The translations under genes and the position numbers were made by a program. DNA of 64,000 nucleotides from the NCBI GenBank assembly GCA_023400055.1, contig JAEXFN010000055.1, positions 57,420-121,419 on the forward strand. Reading direction: 5' to 3'. Source of the stretch: Bacillota bacterium. Its GTDB lineage: Bacteria > Bacillota > UBA4882 > UBA8346. Shown piece after piece: positions 42,325-50,657 of the stretch; the first letter of the stretch is position 1; each line of letters starts with the position of its first letter. The notes under the pieces were generated by a model. The model did no database searches. It was not told where the DNA came from and saw only the letters and a program-made list of their open reading frames with translations.

Positions 42325-44391
42325 CTATTGCCCCGCCGCCCGGAGACGCAAAACCGTGAGCGAGTATTTCTTAAAGGTGTAACGGAATGCCGAATCCGCC
42401 CGGATATGGGTAGAGACGGGGACCACCTTGGCGGGTTGCGCAAATGAGTTGCCGCTGTTCAGATCCTCCGCAGCCAGCACGGTAGCCGTGCCATCCCAGC
42501 CGGCTTTGGCGACATCGTTAATCCCGATTTGGACTGGATAATCCCGCTCCGCCGCATTAACCATGAAAACGATTATCGCGCCATCATTCTCGTCTTTGGT
42601 AACCACCGTATAAAGCCGCTCTTGCTCCGGGTCACGACCCTTCGCCTCGCTCAGCTCGGAATGCAAGGTATAGGTGCCGGTATTGACGCTGAACAGCTTT
42701 TGGACATAATAATCCGGCGTGCCGTAAGCGCCGGCATTATCGAAGAATATCAGATCCGGCAGCCATTGCGGGTAGTTGATATTATTGAAAAGCGGCGCGT
42801 AGGAAGCCATCTTTACCACATCGGCGTTGCGCACCAAGCCGGTCATAAACGCCGCCTCGGCCAGCACGGTCAGCATGGTGTTGCGGCGCCGGAACTCGTG
42901 GGCGGCGTATTCGCCGACGAAAACCCCGGCTTCATGGCGGTCATAACCGTCGTAGCGGTGGACATTGTCAAAAAACCACTCCGGATCCTGATAGAAATGT
43001 TCATCCACCAGCGCGATCTGGCCCGGTTTGGAGCGGACCCATCCCCAGGTATCGTCGAAGATGCGGCCGGCCGGCTCGGTTCCGGAACAGACGATCAACC
43101 GGATATCCTTGGCATAGGGGGATCTGGCCAATAACTGCGTCCGGAAGATGTCGAAACGTTCCTGATATTCCCGGCCCCAGTTTTCATTGCCGATTCCCAA
43201 GTATTTCAGATGAAAAGGATCCGGATGGCCCATGGCCGCTCTTTTGGCGCCCCAGCGGGAGGTGGTGGGGCCGTTCGCGAACTCCAGCAGGTCGATAGCG
43301 TCCTGCACGTAATCGCTCTCTGCCAGCTTGGCAACGGGGTAGGCGATCTGGCTGTCGTCGCTCGTCGTATAATTATAATTTCTCACCTGACAAGCCATCC
43401 CGGCGTTGACGAGCGGCAGCGGCTCCGCGCCGATGTCCTCGCACAATAAAAAGAACTCATAAAAACCCAGCCCGTAGGTCTGGTTATACGGATACGGCTG
43501 ACCGAGCCCCCACAGATTGTGGTTCATGGGCCGCTCCGCCACCGGGCCGATGGAATTCTTCCAGCTATAGGCGTCGGCGAGTTTGTTCCCTTCCACGATG
43601 CAACCGCCCGGGAAGCGCAGGAACTTCGGTTTCAGATCCGCCAGCAGCCGGACCAGATCGGGACGGAGCCCGTTGGAGCGGTTTTTCCAAGTCCGGGCCG
43701 GAAACAGCGATACCATGTCCAGATCGACCGTTCCCGGCGCGTCGGCGGTCACGGCGAGCTGGGCACCGACATCCGTAAACCGGGAATGCAACACGGCGGA
43801 ATATCGACGCCAGCCGGTGGTCAAGCGCGGGATCCGCGCCTGGGCGTATATCCGGCCGTTTTCCCCTGCCAGACTGATATGCAAGGCCCCATGAAAATTA
43901 TCGCTTCGGGCATCCATTGAAAAATGATAGTCCGCTCCGGCCGCAACCGGGATTCCGCCAAACCCCGGATTGGCGACGCCGAACTCGCCCGGGCCTTGTT
44001 TTGGACCCGTTATTGTAATCCGCAGATAATTTGGATTATTGGGGTGCAAGGGCTGGGTCGAGTGGGCCGTAAAAGTCCCATTGGCTCCCTTCCCCTTTCG
44101 AACCGGCGTCCAGAATTGGGTAGGATCGTCAAATTCAAAGGAACGGTTCTGGATCAATTCGGCATAGAGGCCCCCGTCGGCCGCATAGTTGATATCCTCG
44201 AAAAATGCGCCAAACAAGGTGGGACTGATAGCGACATCCTTTTTGGTCCCGTCGATATCCAACAAGAATAGCCGGGAATTGGCTCCGTCATCGATCGCCG
44301 CATCAGCAGCCGGCATCTTCCCCAAGGCAAAGGGCGCCAGTGTCCCGAGGATTATTATCGTGAACCCGAGCCAAAAGGGCAGTTTCTTCAT
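42325..44391 (-). CDS. Secreted alpha-L-arabinofuranosidase, GH51 with CBM4-like insert
   Basis: A 688-aa enzyme with a signal peptide (cleavage near ADA|AI, residues 1-32). The opening AISPTLFGAFFEDINYAADGGLYAELIQNRSFE is the GH51 N-terminus; residues about 95-230 are a carbohydrate-binding (CBM4/9-like) beta-sandwich inserted as in larger family members; the barrel carries the acid/base Glu in GIGNENWG and the nucleophile Glu in FVGEYAAHE. The end is the beta-sandwich C-terminal domain. It lies 14 bp after the LacI gene. It should trim arabinose side chains from arabinoxylan or arabinan outside the cytoplasm. Confidence 0.93.
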   Translation of the reverse strand: MKKLPFWLGFTIIILGTLAPFALGKMPAADAAIDDGANSRLFLLDIDGTKKDVAISPTLFGAFFEDINYAADGGLYAELIQNRSFEFDDPTQFWTPVRKGKGANGTFTAHSTQPLHPNNPNYLRITITGPKQGPGEFGVANPGFGGIPVAAGADYHFSMDARSDNFHGALHISLAGENGRIYAQARIPRLTTGWRRYSAVLHSRFTDVGAQLAVTADAPGTVDLDMVSLFPARTWKNRSNGLRPDLVRLLADLKPKFLRFPGGCIVEGNKLADAYSWKNSIGPVAERPMNHNLWGLGQPYPYNQTYGLGFYEFFLLCEDIGAEPLPLVNAGMACQVRNYNYTTSDDSQIAYPVAKLAESDYVQDAIDLLEFANGPTTSRWGAKRAAMGHPDPFHLKYLGIGNENWGREYQERFDIFRTQLLARSPYAKDIRLIVCSGTEPAGRIFDDTWGWVRSKPGQIALVDEHFYQDPEWFFDNVHRYDGYDRHEAGVFVGEYAAHEFRRRNTMLTVLAEAAFMTGLVRNADVVKMASYAPLFNNINYPQWLPDLIFFDNAGAYGTPDYYVQKLFSVNTGTYTLHSELSEAKGRDPEQERLYTVVTKDENDGAIIVFMVNAAERDYPVQIGINDVAKAGWDGTATVLAAEDLNSGNSFAQPAKVVPVSTHIRADSAFRYTFKKYSLTVLRLRAAGQ

Positions 44392-44405
44392 GGCTTCATC
44401 CCCTG

Positions 44406-45455
44406 TTACGATTCGACTTGGTCCTCGTTTTTCGTAAATCCGACGGGCGTCTCCGGGAGTAACGTGCCAGCGGTGGAAGCCCGCTCGATCAGCCGGGGCG
44501 CCAGGATGATCTGGGTGGTTTTCTTCTTATGGCGTTTGATCTTGGTAAGCAGCACCTTGACCGCCGCCACCCCCATCTCGAACTCGGGAATCTCCACCGT
44601 GGTCAGCGGCGGCTGCAACAAGCCGGTGAAAGGCAGGTTGTCGCAACTGATCACGGCCATCTCCGCCGGAACCCGAATTCCCCGGGCGGCCAGGGCGCGC
44701 AGGACCCCCACGGTCATATCGTCGCAGAAACAAAAGACCGCGCTCGGCCGCAACCCTTCCGCCAGGGCTTCCGTCATCACCCGCTCGGCCTGGCCGCCCG
44801 GGACGACCCGTACCAAGGCTGGATCGCCGGGGATGCCATGCGATCGCAAGCTCGCTTCGTAACCGCGCTGCCGCAACTCGGCGCTGGAGTTGCGACTGGA
44901 ATTCAAGAACAGGATCCGGCGGTGGCCCCGGGCGATAAGATGCTCGGTGGCCAGGCGGCCCACCGCCTCATCGTCGCAGACCACATAATCGCTGTCCGCT
45001 CCGTTCACGTACCGGGCCACGAAGACGAAGGGGACGTTGCTCTCCAGCAGTAGGCTCAGACCGTCGGGCTTGCTTTGCACGGGGGCGACGATCAGGCCGT
45101 CGACCCGCCGTCCCAGCAGAAGCGCGATGGCCGTCTGCTCCGCCGCGGCATCCTCATGGGAATTGCAGAGGATGATGGTATAGCCCTCGGCGGCCAGCTC
45201 CTTTTCGATGCCGGCCACCACCGCGGCATAAAAAGGATTCTGGATCGTCGTCACCAGGACCCCGATGGTCTTGGTGGCGCCGGAAAGCAAGCCGCGGGCC
45301 AGAGGGTTCGGCGTGTAAGCGAGGACCTTGGCGGCCTCCAGCACCTTCTTGCGGGTCGCCGGGTCGACGTCGCCACGGTTGTTCAAGGCCCGCGAGGCAG
45401 TGGCCAGGGAGACCCCGCTCAGCTCGGCGACGTCTTTGAGCGTCGAATGTCGCAT
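44406..45455 (-). CDS. LacI-family regulator of arabinose-polymer genes
   Basis: A 349-aa regulator: HTH STLKDVAELSGVSLATASRALN, hinge TPNPLARGL, sensor domain with the end 'CDNLPFTGLLQPPLTTVEIP'. It is first in an operon with the two GH51 genes. GAAACGTTTC- and CCGGAAACC-type palindromes near the importer gene at 49615 are candidate binding sites, but no such site is obvious in front of this gene itself. Ligand is probably arabinose or an arabino-oligosaccharide (inference). Confidence 0.9.
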   Translation of the reverse strand: MRHSTLKDVAELSGVSLATASRALNNRGDVDPATRKKVLEAAKVLAYTPNPLARGLLSGATKTIGVLVTTIQNPFYAAVVAGIEKELAAEGYTIILCNSHEDAAAEQTAIALLLGRRVDGLIVAPVQSKPDGLSLLLESNVPFVFVARYVNGADSDYVVCDDEAVGRLATEHLIARGHRRILFLNSSRNSSAELRQRGYEASLRSHGIPGDPALVRVVPGGQAERVMTEALAEGLRPSAVFCFCDDMTVGVLRALAARGIRVPAEMAVISCDNLPFTGLLQPPLTTVEIPEFEMGVAAVKVLLTKIKRHKKKTTQIILAPRLIERASTAGTLLPETPVGFTKNEDQVES

Positions 45456-45669
45456 CCGAAATCACCTATCAATCTTAATCCGTGGTTATTGTTAAATGCA
45501 TGAACACAACTTTACAGAGAAAAAAGATGGCAAAACCAGGGAGCTATATAAGCATTGAAAAGAAAGATACATTGACAAATAGCCTAAACTAAATTCCACG
45601 CTCCGATGAGAAAATGCAAAGGCAAAAACTTTTGGACGCTTGTTTCGATGGCCCACGGTTCCGTCGGCG

Positions 45670-45699
45670 GGTTACTTTTTTGACGTCAAAAAAGTAACC
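45670..45699. repeat. Perfect 30-bp palindrome
   Basis: GGTTACTTTTTTGAC is followed at once by its reverse complement, giving a 15-bp perfect arm on each side with no loop. As RNA it would fold to a hairpin of AT-rich stem. Its role is unknown; it does not follow directly after a gene. Confidence 0.75.
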
Positions 45700-45751
45700 A
45701 AAAAACCGTTGGAACCTACGGATTCCAAACCTCCCTTATGCATCCGGTAAT

Positions 45752-46052
45752 CGTCTTCGCCATCCCTGGCCATCTGCCTGGCTACCGGGCCATGACTTCC
45801 GATGTCCCCTCCGCAGGGCGACCGCTATTTTTCATCCAGGAAAAGAAGCGTCGCCCGCCTTCCTCCTTGAAGGCGGAAGGTATTCGAAATTTACTGCATC
45901 CATCAAAAATTAAACTTAGTAGTATAATCAAACAACGGACACCCGTCTCCAGGGAGGGAGACGGCGCCGCTTCTTTTCAGGATGAAAAACAGCGGTCGGG
46001 GTCGGAAGCCTACACTTGGTAGCCAGTCAGATTGCCATGGATGGCGGCGACA
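45752..46052. repeat. Large imperfect inverted repeat with nested hairpins (MITE-like)
   Basis: Left arm 45752-45855 and right arm 45961-46052 are imperfect reverse complements over about 95 bp (for example CGGTCG/CGACCG blocks, CTTCTTTTC and GAAAAGAAG, GGTAGCCAG and CTGGCTACC). The 105-bp centre carries small hairpins CCGCCTT/AAGGCGG and CCGTCTCC/GGGAGACGG. No ORF with a ribosome site lies within. It fills the gap between the LacI gene and the importer permease; the rest of 45456-46307 shows no gene. Confidence 0.65.
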
Positions 46053-46080
46053 TTCTAAAACCCCGGATGAATGAGGAGGT

Positions 46081-46168
46081 CTAGGAACCTCGGTTCCTAG
46101 TCGGGGGATTCCAAAGGGTTTCCGACCAAACCCTTTGGTCCTGGGGGGTGGGGGCAGGAATAGCCCCC
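46081..46168. other. Cluster of three strong hairpins
   Basis: CTAGGAACC-TC-GGTTCCTAG (46081-46100), CCAAAGGGTTT-N6-AAACCCTTTGG (46111-46138), and GGGGGC-N7-GCCCCC (46150-46168) lie one after another. None is followed by a clear T-run, so they are not obvious terminators. A weaker stem at 46275-46299 followed by a T-rich tract may end the importer operon. Confidence 0.6.
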
Positions 46169-46307
46169 ATCGACCCGCAGTTGACACTCAGCTGCTTAAG
46201 TCAAATCGTCCCCGTCTCCCCATCGGCCCTCAGTCGCTTAAACCGCCATTCGCTTACATTTACATAAAAAGTTAAGTTACTTGCTTTAAAGAGTAATAAC
46301 CCGTCCG

Positions 46308-47129
46308 TTACTTGATCGCTCCGGCCAACTGCGGGGCAAGAAACCGCTGTCCCACCAGGAAGAGAATCAATAACGGCAGACAAGTGAGAAAAGCCCCCAT
46401 GATGACCAGATTGTAAACCGGGAATCCCTGCAGCGACGAGATGGTGGGGATGCCCAGAATCAAAGGGAACTGGTCGCTGCTGTTCAGCAGGACCAGCGGC
46501 AGAAAGTAATTGTTCCACACCCCGACGAAGGAAAGCAGGACCAGGGTCGTAAAACCCGGCAAAATGCTCGGCAGCCCTATCCTGAAGAAGATGGTCGTGT
46601 CGCCGGCGCCGTCGATCATGGCCGCGTCGAAGATCTCCTGCGGCACCTGATTGAAATAGACGATCATCAGGTAAACGCCGAAGACATTGACCAGCGAAGG
46701 GATGATGATGCACAGACGAGTGTCCAGCAAGCCCATATTCTTAAAGATGATAAACAGCGGCAACACCGTGGCAAAGGCGGGCACCATCGAAAACCCCAAG
46801 AGTAGAATGTAAAGCACCTTCTTCCCCACGAAAACGAAGCGCCGGAAGGCGAAACCGGCCAGCGAAGCGAAGAACGTGCCCAGCAAGGCGCCCACCGTGG
46901 CATACAAAAACGAGTTGCCCAGCCAATTGAGGAAGACGGCGTTTTTATAGGCGAAGACTCCGGCCAGGTTGGCCAGGAAATGGTTGGGCGCTCCGGGCAG
47001 GAATGTCCCCTCGAACAATTGGCCGACATCCTTGGTGACGCTGATGACCACCCAGTAAAACGGGAAAAGGAAGAACAGCGCCAGCAAGATCGCGATCAAG
47101 TTCAGCCCCGGTTTAGCAATTCTTTTCAT
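46308..47129 (-). CDS. Sugar ABC transporter permease, MalG type (arabinosyl importer)
   Basis: A 273-aa permease with EAA loop EIFDAAMIDGAGDTT...LPSILPG. ATG 47129 has GAGGTGAG 8 bp upstream; the GTG at 47138 is too close. Last gene of the importer operon, 68 bp after its MalF partner. Confidence 0.92.
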   Translation of the reverse strand: MKRIAKPGLNLIAILLALFFLFPFYWVVISVTKDVGQLFEGTFLPGAPNHFLANLAGVFAYKNAVFLNWLGNSFLYATVGALLGTFFASLAGFAFRRFVFVGKKVLYILLLGFSMVPAFATVLPLFIIFKNMGLLDTRLCIIIPSLVNVFGVYLMIVYFNQVPQEIFDAAMIDGAGDTTIFFRIGLPSILPGFTTLVLLSFVGVWNNYFLPLVLLNSSDQFPLILGIPTISSLQGFPVYNLVIMGAFLTCLPLLILFLVGQRFLAPQLAGAIK

Positions 47130-47197
47130 CCATCTCACCTCACTTTTTGCGGATCATCGCCGCGCAGCCGGTTGCCGGACGCGGCGAACTCCGGGAA

Positions 47198-48136
47198 TTA
47201 CTCGTGGCTCTGCAGGACTTTCACCGACATGCGCATAAAAAAGAACGAAACCGCGAAGATGATCACCGCCAGGATCAGGGCCATGGCCGTGGCGTAGGTG
47301 AAGGCTCCGTAGTTAAAGGCCTGGTTATAGATGTACATGGCCGGGGTGTAATTGGGCGGCAAGGCGATCATGCTGAAGTTGCCGATCCCGCCCAACATCC
47401 AGGGCTCGTTGAAGACCTGCAGGGCGCCGATGGCGTTGAAGATAAACAGGATCAACACCGTGTTGCGCAGCAGCGGCACCTTGATATGCAACGCCGCTTG
47501 CAGGTAATTGGCGCCGTCGATCTCGGCCTGCTCGGTATACTCCTTCGGAATGGCCAGCAAGGCGGAGTAAATGATGAGCGAGGTGTACCCCGTCCATTCC
47601 CAGAGGATGATCACCAGCAGAATCCAGGGGATGTTGGACTGGGTGATAAATTGGAAATGGTGCAGCCCCACCAGCTTGAACAGCGGGATAAACGGCGACA
47701 TCGATTTGGAGAAGATATAGGACCACAGGATCCCGGCGATGATCCCCGGAATCGCATAGGGCAGGTAGAATATCAGCCGGAAAATCCGCGCGAATCTAAT
47801 CCGCTCGTACAATAAGCCGATGAAGGTGGCCAGCACCAGCATCAGCGGGATTTGGACCAGCAACAGATAGAGGGGGATTTTAAAGCCCTCCCAAAACTTG
47901 TGGTCGGTCAGGATGGCTTGGTAATTGCTGAATCCGACATACCACATGCGCGCGCCGCGCTGGCCGAACAGCGAAAGATAGCCGGCGTAGCCGACCGGAT
48001 AGGCGACGACCAGGATGAAGAAGATCAAAAACGGAGCGAGAAACAGATAAGGCTTGAGCAATCCCAGGATGGTCCTCCGGAGCCTCGGCCGGGTTCCCCC
48101 GGCGGAGATTCTTGGCGTCGTTTGTGCCGTTTGCAT
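47198..48136 (-). CDS. Sugar ABC transporter permease, MalF type (arabinosyl importer)
   Basis: A 312-aa permease with EAA loop EYTEQAEIDGANYLQA...VPLL and six predicted membrane segments. ATG 48136 follows AAGGTG; TTG at 48142 is an alternative. It follows the binding-protein gene by 129 bp. Context with GH51 genes suggests import of arabino-oligosaccharides, as in AraNPQ systems. Confidence 0.92.
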   Translation of the reverse strand: MQTAQTTPRISAGGTRPRLRRTILGLLKPYLFLAPFLIFFILVVAYPVGYAGYLSLFGQRGARMWYVGFSNYQAILTDHKFWEGFKIPLYLLLVQIPLMLVLATFIGLLYERIRFARIFRLIFYLPYAIPGIIAGILWSYIFSKSMSPFIPLFKLVGLHHFQFITQSNIPWILLVIILWEWTGYTSLIIYSALLAIPKEYTEQAEIDGANYLQAALHIKVPLLRNTVLILFIFNAIGALQVFNEPWMLGGIGNFSMIALPPNYTPAMYIYNQAFNYGAFTYATAMALILAVIIFAVSFFFMRMSVKVLQSHE

Positions 48137-48265
48137 ATGCAATCACCTTGCCCCTGTTTATTGGCAGCCGTTCGCCGTGGGTCGTCGGTTGGGCGGCGGA
48201 TGCTCCCCGGCGCGGGCCTTGGGCCGGCGCCGGGGGAACATCCCATTCAGTCAATTGCCGTCCGC

Positions 48266-49615
48266 TCAGGGTAGTTTGCCGACGATCAGATTGTTGTAGC
48301 CCTGTTTCTTCATGAAATCGACCACGCTCTTCTCCCAATTCTGCGGCACCGCTTTCAGCGTTTGTTTGCCGTCGTTGACCTTCTGGAGCTCGGTCTGGAC
48401 GCTCGATTGGACGAAATCCATCACCGGCAGGCAGACGAAGGAGGTTTTGACCTGCTCATCCCCTTTCAGAATCACCGGGGTAATCTTCTGGCCGCCGAAG
48501 TACTCGTGCTCAAAATCGGCGTATTTGGGGGCCACTTCTTCCTTGAAGACCTTGGAGACCAGCACCGGCAGCTGGCTGCGGTCGTGGAGAGCGGCCAACG
48601 ATTGGGGATGGGAGTTCAGCCACAGCACGAACAAGGCGGCCGCCGCCGGGTTCTTCGATTGGCTGCTGACGTAAAAGCCCGAGCCGCCCATCTCGCCGTT
48701 CTGCGGTTTGGCCGGATCCCATTGCGGCGGAACCGCCACCCGCCACAAGCCTTTGGTTTGAGGACTGTTCAGCTGCAGCCACTCGGGATACCAGGCGCCG
48801 CAGAGGACCGTCGCCGTGTCGCCGTCGTTCAGACCCTTGTACCAGTCGGCCGACCACCACATATCGAGCCGGACGGCTTTCTTCTCCACCAGATCGTTCC
48901 AGTAGTTGAAGACCTTGGCCGAAATCGGGTTGGTGAAATCGACGTACCAGTTTTTATTGGCATAGTCGAACAGCCTGCCGCCGGCCTGCCAGACCATGCC
49001 CATCGGCCACAGCACCCAGTTGATGGGGATGGTGGTGAAGGAGATGCGGGGGTTGGCATTGTGCAGCTTGATCGCTTGCTCCGCGAATTCATCCCAGGTG
49101 GTCGGCACTTTCAGGCCGTACTTGTCGAAAATATCCTTGCGGTACACCATGGTGATGGCCCCGCTGTCCTGGGGCGTGCCATAGATGTTGTTATCCAGCG
49201 CGACCCATTTCAGCGAGGTCGCCGGGAAGTACGCATTGTAGCGCGACGCCGGAATCCATTTGTTGATCGGTTGAAACGCCCCCAGGTCCATATACTGCGA
49301 GGCGTAGGTATATTCGCTCATAATCACGTCCGGCAGGCCTTTGCCGGCGGTGGTGGCGGTCAACAGCTTGTTGTAATGCACGCCGAAATTGTCCCATTTG
49401 ACCTTGATGTTCGGATACGCCTTTTGGAAGGCGTCGATCGAATAGTTCTCATTGCTGGTCCAGGCCCACATGGTCAGAGTCACCGGTTTGCCCTTGTACG
49501 CCGGATAATCGGGGAACTTCGCCCCAACTGTCAGGGTCATTCCCAGGAGCACCGCGCTAACGATCATGATGACTGCGGCCCGATGCAGGCCGAAAATACT
49601 ACGGTTTTTCATCAT
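48266..49615 (-). CDS. Extracellular sugar-binding protein (arabinosyl importer)
   Basis: A 449-aa solute-binding protein. Residues 1-32 are a signal peptide ending VGA|KFP with no lipobox cysteine. Mature motifs QKAYPNIKVKWDNFG and LPDVIMSEYTYASQYMDLGAF match CUT1 binding proteins, with many Trp residues for sugar stacking. GGAGGG precedes the ATG ATG start at 49615. Upstream are GAAACGTTTC-like operators. Confidence 0.92.
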   Translation of the reverse strand: MMKNRSIFGLHRAAVIMIVSAVLLGMTLTVGAKFPDYPAYKGKPVTLTMWAWTSNENYSIDAFQKAYPNIKVKWDNFGVHYNKLLTATTAGKGLPDVIMSEYTYASQYMDLGAFQPINKWIPASRYNAYFPATSLKWVALDNNIYGTPQDSGAITMVYRKDIFDKYGLKVPTTWDEFAEQAIKLHNANPRISFTTIPINWVLWPMGMVWQAGGRLFDYANKNWYVDFTNPISAKVFNYWNDLVEKKAVRLDMWWSADWYKGLNDGDTATVLCGAWYPEWLQLNSPQTKGLWRVAVPPQWDPAKPQNGEMGGSGFYVSSQSKNPAAAALFVLWLNSHPQSLAALHDRSQLPVLVSKVFKEEVAPKYADFEHEYFGGQKITPVILKGDEQVKTSFVCLPVMDFVQSSVQTELQKVNDGKQTLKAVPQNWEKSVVDFMKKQGYNNLIVGKLP

Positions 49616-49732
49616 TGCATACCCTCCTCGCTTCCCAATGTGGATTGTAAGACTTCTAATCCTACCTACCCTGAAATGGTCAACCAGCCAATCCGCCGCT
49701 GCGCCTGATTACCGCACGCGATCCCCCCTTTC

Positions 49733-49749
49733 CCCGAAACGTTTCCGGG
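49733..49749. promoter_or_regulatory. LacI/CcpA-like operator CCCGAAACGTTTCCGGG
   Basis: Near-perfect palindrome with the GAAACGTTTC core of LacI-family sites, 118 bp upstream of the importer gene. GAAAGTTTCGG at 49850-49860 is a weaker match. Confidence 0.6.
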
Positions 49750-49766
49750 CCATTTGTAACATTTTG

Positions 49767-49794
49767 CCGGAAACCTTCCCGGAAACCTTTCCGG
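49767..49794. promoter_or_regulatory. Overlapping operator-like repeats with CCGGAAACC
   Basis: CCGGAAACCTTCCCGG is immediately followed by CCGGAAACCTTTCCGG, sharing a few bases; the second is a palindrome. A possible -10 (TATTAT on the minus strand, 49807-49812) lies just upstream. Confidence 0.55.
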
Positions 49795-50099
49795 ACGCTT
49801 ACCTACATAATAGATTTACTTTTCCGGAATCCTCTATTATTTGGCAAGAAAGTTTCGGCGAGTGTAATCGGTAAGTTACGCGGCAATGATTCAACGGCGG
49901 CAAATCGTTCTAAAGCACCCGGGCGGGATGGGGAAACAATTGATTGAAAAGGTAATTCATGTCGGAGTAAGATCCTAATCAAAACCGGCCGGGATCGGGC
50001 CGGGATTTAATCCGACCGAACTGCCCCGGCCCGTCAAAATGCCGTCCCACCGCTCCGATCGCCCGGGAGTGGAGCGCTCATGTCAGGGATGGTCTTTGG

Positions 50100-50565
50100 T
50101 CCTTGAGGGATGGTCGTCATCCCTTTAGGGATGAGATATGTCCGTGTTAGGGACGGTCTTCGCCCCTCAAAGGACCCTCGTGTCCGTGTCAGGTACGCCA
50201 TGATCCTTGTTAGGTATGGTCTTCGTCCTTGTAAGGTACGTCATGGTCCTTTCATAGGACGGGACCATCCCTGCTTCCCCAAAGACCATCCCCACTTCCT
50301 CAAACACCGTCCCTGCTTTCTCGAAGCGGATCCCGGTCGCTTCGAAAACCATCCCTGCTTCCTTAAAGAGCGGGGAAACCGATCCGAGGTTTCAGGATGC
50401 AGGACCGAGCCTTATTCCTAATCATTCATAGCGTATCCCTATCGGATCGGCTTACATCCAAGTTGGCCCAAGCTTCGGGGAAAGAGGAACGAGGTTTGGG
50501 GAAGCAGAACCAAGGCGCGAAGTAGCAGCGCCAAGTCCTCGGGCAACCGGACCCGTCCCTTGGCA
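50100..50565. repeat. Intergenic 21-bp tandem array C
   Basis: About 22 units at 20-22 bp (50100, 50120, 50141, 50183, 50204, 50226, 50247, 50268, 50289, 50310, 50331, 50352 and onward). The left part is largely the same sequence as the left part of array B; the right part (GGGGAAAGAGGAACGAGG, GGGGAAGCAGAACCAAGG) runs in the opposite sense. Between this array and the importer gene (49800-50099) I see no gene. Confidence 0.8.
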
Positions 50566-50578
50566 GCGGGCAGCGCAA

Positions 50579-50607
50579 AAAGCCCGACTCTCCTCGAGTC
50601 GGGCTTT
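50579..50607 (-). terminator. Terminator of the alpha-galactoside operon
   Basis: AAAGCCCGACTC, loop TCCTC, GAGTCGGGCTTT: a perfect 12-bp stem followed by TTTTT on the minus strand. Confidence 0.85.
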
Positions 50608-50657
50608 GGGGCTATTTAATCAGAAATTTATAAATAAAATATAAGATACTCTGCCGG

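Noticed and set aside
45738..46187. Small ORFs in the palindromic region as genes or a transposase remnant
   Set aside because: They lack ribosome sites and any transposase-like motif; the inverted repeat explains the open frames.
48362..49708. 448-codon plus-strand ORF
   Set aside because: Antisense to the sugar-binding protein gene, which is certain from its signal peptide and motifs.
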